From NCBI GenBank assembly GCA_002373755.1, contig DFJU01000013.1:1-9801 (forward strand): a stretch of 9,801 nt of DNA. Direction: 5' to 3'. The translations under genes and the position numbers were made by a program. Numbering within the stretch: the stretch's first letter is position 1; each line of letters opens with the position of its first letter. Of the stretch, positions 6,006 through 9,801 are shown piece by piece. The stretch comes from Bacteroidales bacterium UBA3663. GTDB taxonomy: Bacteria > Bacteroidota > Bacteroidia > Bacteroidales > UBA3663. The notes below the pieces were generated by a model that had not been told where the DNA came from, searched no databases, and saw only the letters and a program-made list of their open reading frames with translations.

Positions 6006-8456
6006 TTAGCGGACCCTTTTGTTCACCAGCTTCATTATTTCGGGCGACCCCTCCAGCATCTTCCACTCGCCGGGTTTCAGTGTGACCGACCATTTCTTGC
6101 CTCCGCACTCGATTTTCAGCGTTCCCTTGTCGGGGCGGCGTGAGGTGATGATGAGTTCGTCCAATTGGCCATTTATCCAGCTGAAATCGACCTCGAAACC
6201 GCCACGCAGACGCAAGCCGCGCACATGGCCGGACTCGCTCCACGCTCTGGGCAGGGCAGGGAGCAGTTCTGCGGTTGGGGTAGAGCTAGGCGCGTAAGCC
6301 GACTGGACGAGCATCTCCATCATGCCGGCGCATCCGCCGAAGTTGCCGTCAATCTGGAATGGCGCATGGGCATCGAGCAGGTTGGGGTAGGTGCCACCAC
6401 CTTTTCCATTTGGCGCAACGTATGTGAGCAGCGTGCGCAGGGTGCGGTAGGCCATCTCGCCGTTGTGCAGGCGGGCTTGCAGATTGACGCGCCAGCCGGT
6501 GCTCCAACCTGTGCTTTTCGGACCTTTTATCTCCAACGAACGCGCGCATGCCTTTGCCAGTTCTGGAGTGCCCGACACCGTGATGTGATGTCCCGGATAT
6601 AGCCCGAAAAGGTGGCTCTGATGCCGGTGCTGAGGGTCTTCGCCCTCCCAGTCGTGGAAAAATTCCTGCAAGTTGCCGCGTTGGCCGATGCGGTAGGGCA
6701 GAAGTCGGTCGATGGCTTGGCTCAGCGTGTCGCAATAGTCGCGGTCGATGCCCAGTTCCATCGCGGCCGAACGTGTGTCGAGCAGACATTCGCGAATCAT
6801 GGCGAGGTCGGCAAATCCGCCGTAGAAAGTTGCGCCGCGCACTCCGCTTTCGGGAATCGCGTAGCGGTTTTCGGGGCTTGTGCATGGCGATGTGAGCAGG
6901 TAGCCGTCTTTTTCAACCATCCAGCCCAGGCAGAAGTCGGCCGCACCGCGCAGCGTTGGGTATGCCTCGCGCAGGAAGGTCTTGTCGAGTGTGAACTGGT
7001 AATGCTCCCAAAGGTGCGTCGAAACCCACGCGCCGCCCATGTTCCAGCTCGCCCAGCACGGGTCGCCTCCACGTCGGCCGACGGGATTGGTCAAGCCCCA
7101 GATGTCGGTGTTGTGCCCCAGACACCATCCGCGCTGCACGCCGTAGTAGTTGCGTGCCGTGACCTCGCCCGATGGCGGCAGGCTCTGCACGAAGTCGAGC
7201 ATTGGCCGATGCATCTCGCTCAGGTTGGCAACTTCGGCCGGCCAGTAGTTTTCTTCCAGATTGATGTTGGTCGTGTAGTTGCAGCTCCACGGCGGCAGCA
7301 GGTGTTCGTTCCACAAGCCTTGCAAGTTGGCCGGCACGCCTTGCGTACGCGAACAGCTAATGAGCAGGTATCGGCCGAACTGGAAATACAGTTCTTCGAG
7401 GTCGGGATTGGACATCAGCCCGTTCTGCGAGTAGAGGCGCAGCTGCTGGTCGGTCGGCAGTTGGGCGATGGCGCTGTCTGTCGTACCCAAATCGAGCGTC
7501 ACGCGGTTGAAGAATCGTCCGAAATCCGCTACGTGAGTTTCGTGCAGTTGGGCAAATGTCTTGGCCGATGCACGGTCGATGCGTCGCGCTGCATCCGACT
7601 GATAATCACGGCCTTCGCGCACGGGGTCGCGTAGCGGGCCGTTGAAGCTTGTCGCGTTGGCCACAATGATGAACAGTTCCTGGCAGTTTTCGGCGATGAG
7701 GCATTGGCCGTAAGCCTGACGCACCTTGCCGCCGCCCACGGGAATGGCGCGCACGATGGTGCGGAAGTGGATGCCGCGTCTTGGATCGGTCAGATACGCC
7801 TTGTCGGCATAGTTCGGCGACGAGGCATAGGCCGTGTAGCCGGTTGCGACGAGGTCTGCGTGGCCAGAATCCGCGTAGCAGGCGGTCTGGACGGCTTGCA
7901 GGCTGCTGAATGCGATGCGTTGTGCAAATTTTTCTTGTCCGATGGCGCGCAGACGAATCACGAGCACGCTGTCGGGTGCTGAGACGAAATATGTGCGTTC
8001 GATGTCGCCCGCAGTCACTGTGGCCGTGGCCGATGGCAGGTCGAGCACGCGGCTGTAGTCGGCCGGAACCGTGTCCGATGCGACGGGTGCGAGTTGCGTC
8101 AGCAGCAATTGGCCGAGCGGCTGGTAATTCTGCGTATATTCGCCCTGTATGGCCCTGTATGCGCGGTCGGCCGAGGCGTAATCCTCTTGGTCAAGGTAGC
8201 GGCGCACCTCGTCGAGATGCTTCCATGCGTCTGGCGAATAGACCTTGTCGGCGCATGGTTCGCCCGTCCAGAGCGTGAGGTCGTTGAGCGAGATTTTCTC
8301 TTCGCCGATGCCGCCATACACCGCAGCGCCCATCGTTCCGTTGCCGATGACGAGCGCCTCTTCAAAATGTTGTGCCGGCTGCACATAATGCAATGTCTGC
8401 GCCGCCAATGGCAGCACAGACATCGAGCATAAAAGTGTGAAAATGAGTTTGTTCAT
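6006..8456 (-). CDS. Glycoside hydrolase family 95 alpha-L-fucosidase, secreted
   Basis: An inverting exo-enzyme that releases alpha-1,2-linked L-fucose (some members L-galactose) from galactose at the ends of glycans. The 816 residues are full length. MNKLIFTLLCSMSVLPLAAQ is a signal peptide; Cys10 lacks a lipobox, so a soluble periplasmic enzyme is expected. The N-terminal GH95 domain shows EEALVIGNGTMGAAVYGG (32-49) and LNDLTLWTGEP (57-67). The (alpha/alpha)6 barrel carries NYTTNINLEENYWPAE (393-408), whose Asn397 and Asn399 correspond to the water-activating asparagines of the family. Glu529 in TSPENRY fits the general acid, and Asp703 lies in PFQIDGNFGG. RHQSHLFGLYPG (611-622) is also typical. 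Nothing needed for activity seems missing. The start lies 12 bases after the GH35 stop, so the two are one operon. Alpha-1,2 specificity is inferred from the family. Confidence 0.95.
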   Translation of the reverse strand: MNKLIFTLLCSMSVLPLAAQTLHYVQPAQHFEEALVIGNGTMGAAVYGGIGEEKISLNDLTLWTGEPCADKVYSPDAWKHLDEVRRYLDQEDYASADRAYRAIQGEYTQNYQPLGQLLLTQLAPVASDTVPADYSRVLDLPSATATVTAGDIERTYFVSAPDSVLVIRLRAIGQEKFAQRIAFSSLQAVQTACYADSGHADLVATGYTAYASSPNYADKAYLTDPRRGIHFRTIVRAIPVGGGKVRQAYGQCLIAENCQELFIIVANATSFNGPLRDPVREGRDYQSDAARRIDRASAKTFAQLHETHVADFGRFFNRVTLDLGTTDSAIAQLPTDQQLRLYSQNGLMSNPDLEELYFQFGRYLLISCSRTQGVPANLQGLWNEHLLPPWSCNYTTNINLEENYWPAEVANLSEMHRPMLDFVQSLPPSGEVTARNYYGVQRGWCLGHNTDIWGLTNPVGRRGGDPCWASWNMGGAWVSTHLWEHYQFTLDKTFLREAYPTLRGAADFCLGWMVEKDGYLLTSPCTSPENRYAIPESGVRGATFYGGFADLAMIRECLLDTRSAAMELGIDRDYCDTLSQAIDRLLPYRIGQRGNLQEFFHDWEGEDPQHRHQSHLFGLYPGHHITVSGTPELAKACARSLEIKGPKSTGWSTGWRVNLQARLHNGEMAYRTLRTLLTYVAPNGKGGGTYPNLLDAHAPFQIDGNFGGCAGMMEMLVQSAYAPSSTPTAELLPALPRAWSESGHVRGLRLRGGFEVDFSWINGQLDELIITSRRPDKGTLKIECGGKKWSVTLKPGEWKMLEGSPEIMKLVNKRVR

Positions 8457-8468
8457 TCGTCTTGCATC

Positions 8469-9801
8469 TTATTTTGCACCCGGGGCGGCGTCGTTGCCGA
8501 CCAGTTGGCCCTTGTCGAGCTTGTCGGTTGTGCCCGATTCAATCCGAAAGCCGCCCTTCGGCAGGTTTTCGCGGTGCAGTGCGTCGAGTATCGGCTCGGT
8601 CAGACCTGCCATTTTTGTGGCCGATGGACCTACGATGTCCATCACGATGACCTCGTTTGCGCCCTTCTTCAGCCAGCAGCCCGGCACGTAGAGCGTCTGC
8701 TGCGGGCCGACGTTCCAGAATCGGCCAAGGCACCGGCCATTGACCCACACCAGCCCCTTGCTCCATTGGCTCATGTCGAGGTAGGTGTCGCCCACTTTCT
8801 TCATGTTGAACGTGCCGCGGTAGTAGCCCGGTACGGATTGGCCGTCGAAATTCGCGTAGTGCTTGTCGGCCACGAACTTGTAGTCAACTGGTAGCAGCTG
8901 CACCGTCCAGTCCTTCAGGTTGTAGGTCACTTCGGCACCAGGCACGCGTGTGCAGAGCTCGACGCACTGGGTGATGCCCTTGCGGTCGTGGATGAGCTTG
9001 CTGTAGTTGATGCGGCCCATTGCCTCCATCAGGATTTCGAGTGTACCGCCGTTGGGCAGGGCAGGCATACGGAGCGTGTTTTCGAACTTGTTGCCGCGAT
9101 ACAGTCGGCCGATGAGCTTGCCATCGACATAGACGCTCGCGTAGTCGCACACCTCGCGGATGGTGAGCAGTCCCTCTTGCAGTGTGGCTGGCAGCTGGCA
9201 GCGGTAGAGCATCGAGCCGTAGCCTTGGTTGAAGTATTCCATCGGGTGGATGTCGGCCGATGCAATGGCTTCCGGCAGATTCTCATTGGCCAACAGCGGA
9301 GCCACCTCGTTCAGTTCAAATTCGCTGACGGCGACGATTGGCTTGGCCTTCGGGATGGCTGGCAGTTTCACGTCGCTGTAGCCCTGCAGGAGGTCGCGTA
9401 GCTGGTGATATTTATCGGTTGCCGATCCCTGTTCGTTGATTGGCGCATCGTAGTCGTAGCTGGTGCAATCGGGCGCAAATCCGGTGTTGTTGGCACCAGC
9501 CCATTGGCCGAACGAGGTGCCGCCGTGTGTCATGTAGAGCGAGAACGAGATGCCACGGTCGAGCATGTCCTTGATGCCCTGCACCATCTTTGTGGCCGGA
9601 CGGGTCTGGTGAGCCGTTCCCCATCCGTCGAACCATCCGCTCCAGAATTCCGAGCACATCTTCGGCGCATCGGGACGCATTTCGCCCACTTTCTTGAACT
9701 GCTGGTCGATGTTGGCTCCGGTGCCGAAATTCATCGTCCAGAGCAGGTCGGGGAGGGCATTGTCGGTGAAGTTGCTCGACCAGTCGCACTGGAACAGCTC
9801 C
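8469..9801 (-). CDS. Glycoside hydrolase family 35 beta-galactosidase, C-terminal part, enters from the right edge
   Basis: The retaining exo-beta-galactosidase family. The last 443 residues are visible and the frame stays open to the edge. An ATG at 9732-9734 is internal, because LFQCDWSSNFTDNALPDLLW just before it and MNFGTGANIDQQF after it are continuous GH35 barrel sequence. The probable nucleophile is the Glu of CSEFWSGWFDGWG (codon at 9648-9650), followed by FSLYMTHGGTSFGQWAGANN and SYDYDAPINEQG. The acid/base Glu and the signal peptide lie outside the window. After the barrel come two jelly-roll, galactose-binding-like domains: one around YASVYVDGKLIGRLYRG, the second with GYYRGTF, KGLVWVNGRCLGRFW and GPQQTLYVPGCWLKKGANE. 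It ends 12 bases before the GH95 start. GH35 and GH95 act in sequence on Fuc-alpha-1,2-Gal-beta ends: fucose must leave before galactose is exposed. Confidence 0.94.
   Translation of the reverse strand, partial: ELFQCDWSSNFTDNALPDLLWTMNFGTGANIDQQFKKVGEMRPDAPKMCSEFWSGWFDGWGTAHQTRPATKMVQGIKDMLDRGISFSLYMTHGGTSFGQWAGANNTGFAPDCTSYDYDAPINEQGSATDKYHQLRDLLQGYSDVKLPAIPKAKPIVAVSEFELNEVAPLLANENLPEAIASADIHPMEYFNQGYGSMLYRCQLPATLQEGLLTIREVCDYASVYVDGKLIGRLYRGNKFENTLRMPALPNGGTLEILMEAMGRINYSKLIHDRKGITQCVELCTRVPGAEVTYNLKDWTVQLLPVDYKFVADKHYANFDGQSVPGYYRGTFNMKKVGDTYLDMSQWSKGLVWVNGRCLGRFWNVGPQQTLYVPGCWLKKGANEVIVMDIVGPSATKMAGLTEPILDALHRENLPKGGFRIESGTTDKLDKGQLVGNDAAPGAK

Noticed and set aside
6612..7634. A 340-codon plus-strand open frame across the GH95 gene
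   Set aside because: It lies wholly within the conserved catalytic part of GH95 in the opposite direction, with no domain, promoter or leader of its own.
8469..9734. GH35 gene starting at the ATG at 9732-9734 (421 residues)
   Set aside because: GH35 barrel sequence continues upstream in the same frame to the window edge and there is no signal peptide, so the Met is internal and the gene is partial.
1..9801. CRISPR array, insertion sequence, prophage or tRNA genes
   Set aside because: No evenly spaced long repeats, no transposase or phage protein, and no cloverleaf-like sequence were found; the repeated words are short and irregularly spaced.

Overview
The window reads as a chromosomal segment of a saccharolytic member of the Bacteroidetes, most likely Prevotella-like (Bacteroidales). 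The evidence is promoters of the Bacteroidetes type (TAnnTTTG at -7, TTG near -33), AT-rich leaders without Shine-Dalgarno sequences, a secreted GH3/GH35/GH95 enzyme set, and protein sequences that look like this group. Genes are GC-rich with strong third-position GC, except a small ferredoxin gene.

Layout, left to right. The 5' end of a secreted GH3 glycosidase gene runs leftward out of the window (1-425, minus), with a recognisable promoter at 454-484. After about 160 bases with no gene comes a 56-residue 2[4Fe-4S] ferredoxin gene (697-867, minus) with a clear terminator. It diverges from cstA (1099-2553, plus), a 484-residue CstA-family membrane transporter. A 280-base spacer rich in inverted and direct repeats follows, then recG (2834-4927, plus), the branch-migration helicase. 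A strong hairpin terminator at 4981-5014 separates recG from a convergent minus-strand cluster. In transcription order that cluster is a GH35 beta-galactosidase (partial, entering from the right edge), a GH95 alpha-L-fucosidase starting 12 bases later, and after 55 bases a membrane-bound LytS-type histidine kinase with a GTG start.

The GH35-GH95 pair would remove fucose and then galactose from glycans ending in Fuc-alpha-1,2-Gal, such as fucosylated xyloglucan side chains or host O-glycans. The missing DNA right of 9801 should decide between these. The histidine kinase has no response-regulator gene in the window. LytS-family kinases control CstA-family pyruvate transporters in Escherichia coli, so a link to the nearby cstA is possible but unproven.

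The least expected signal is not a gene. The heptamer CGCGTAG occurs 10 times on the plus strand and never on the minus strand, always preceded by a pyrimidine, in genes of both orientations and in intergenic DNA. The octamer GGCCGATG is also far too frequent (9 plus, 2 minus). These may be polar chromosome words of the Chi or KOPS kind, or methylation or uptake motifs. They are hand counts and need a whole-genome test. I found no tRNA, rRNA, insertion sequence, prophage or CRISPR array.
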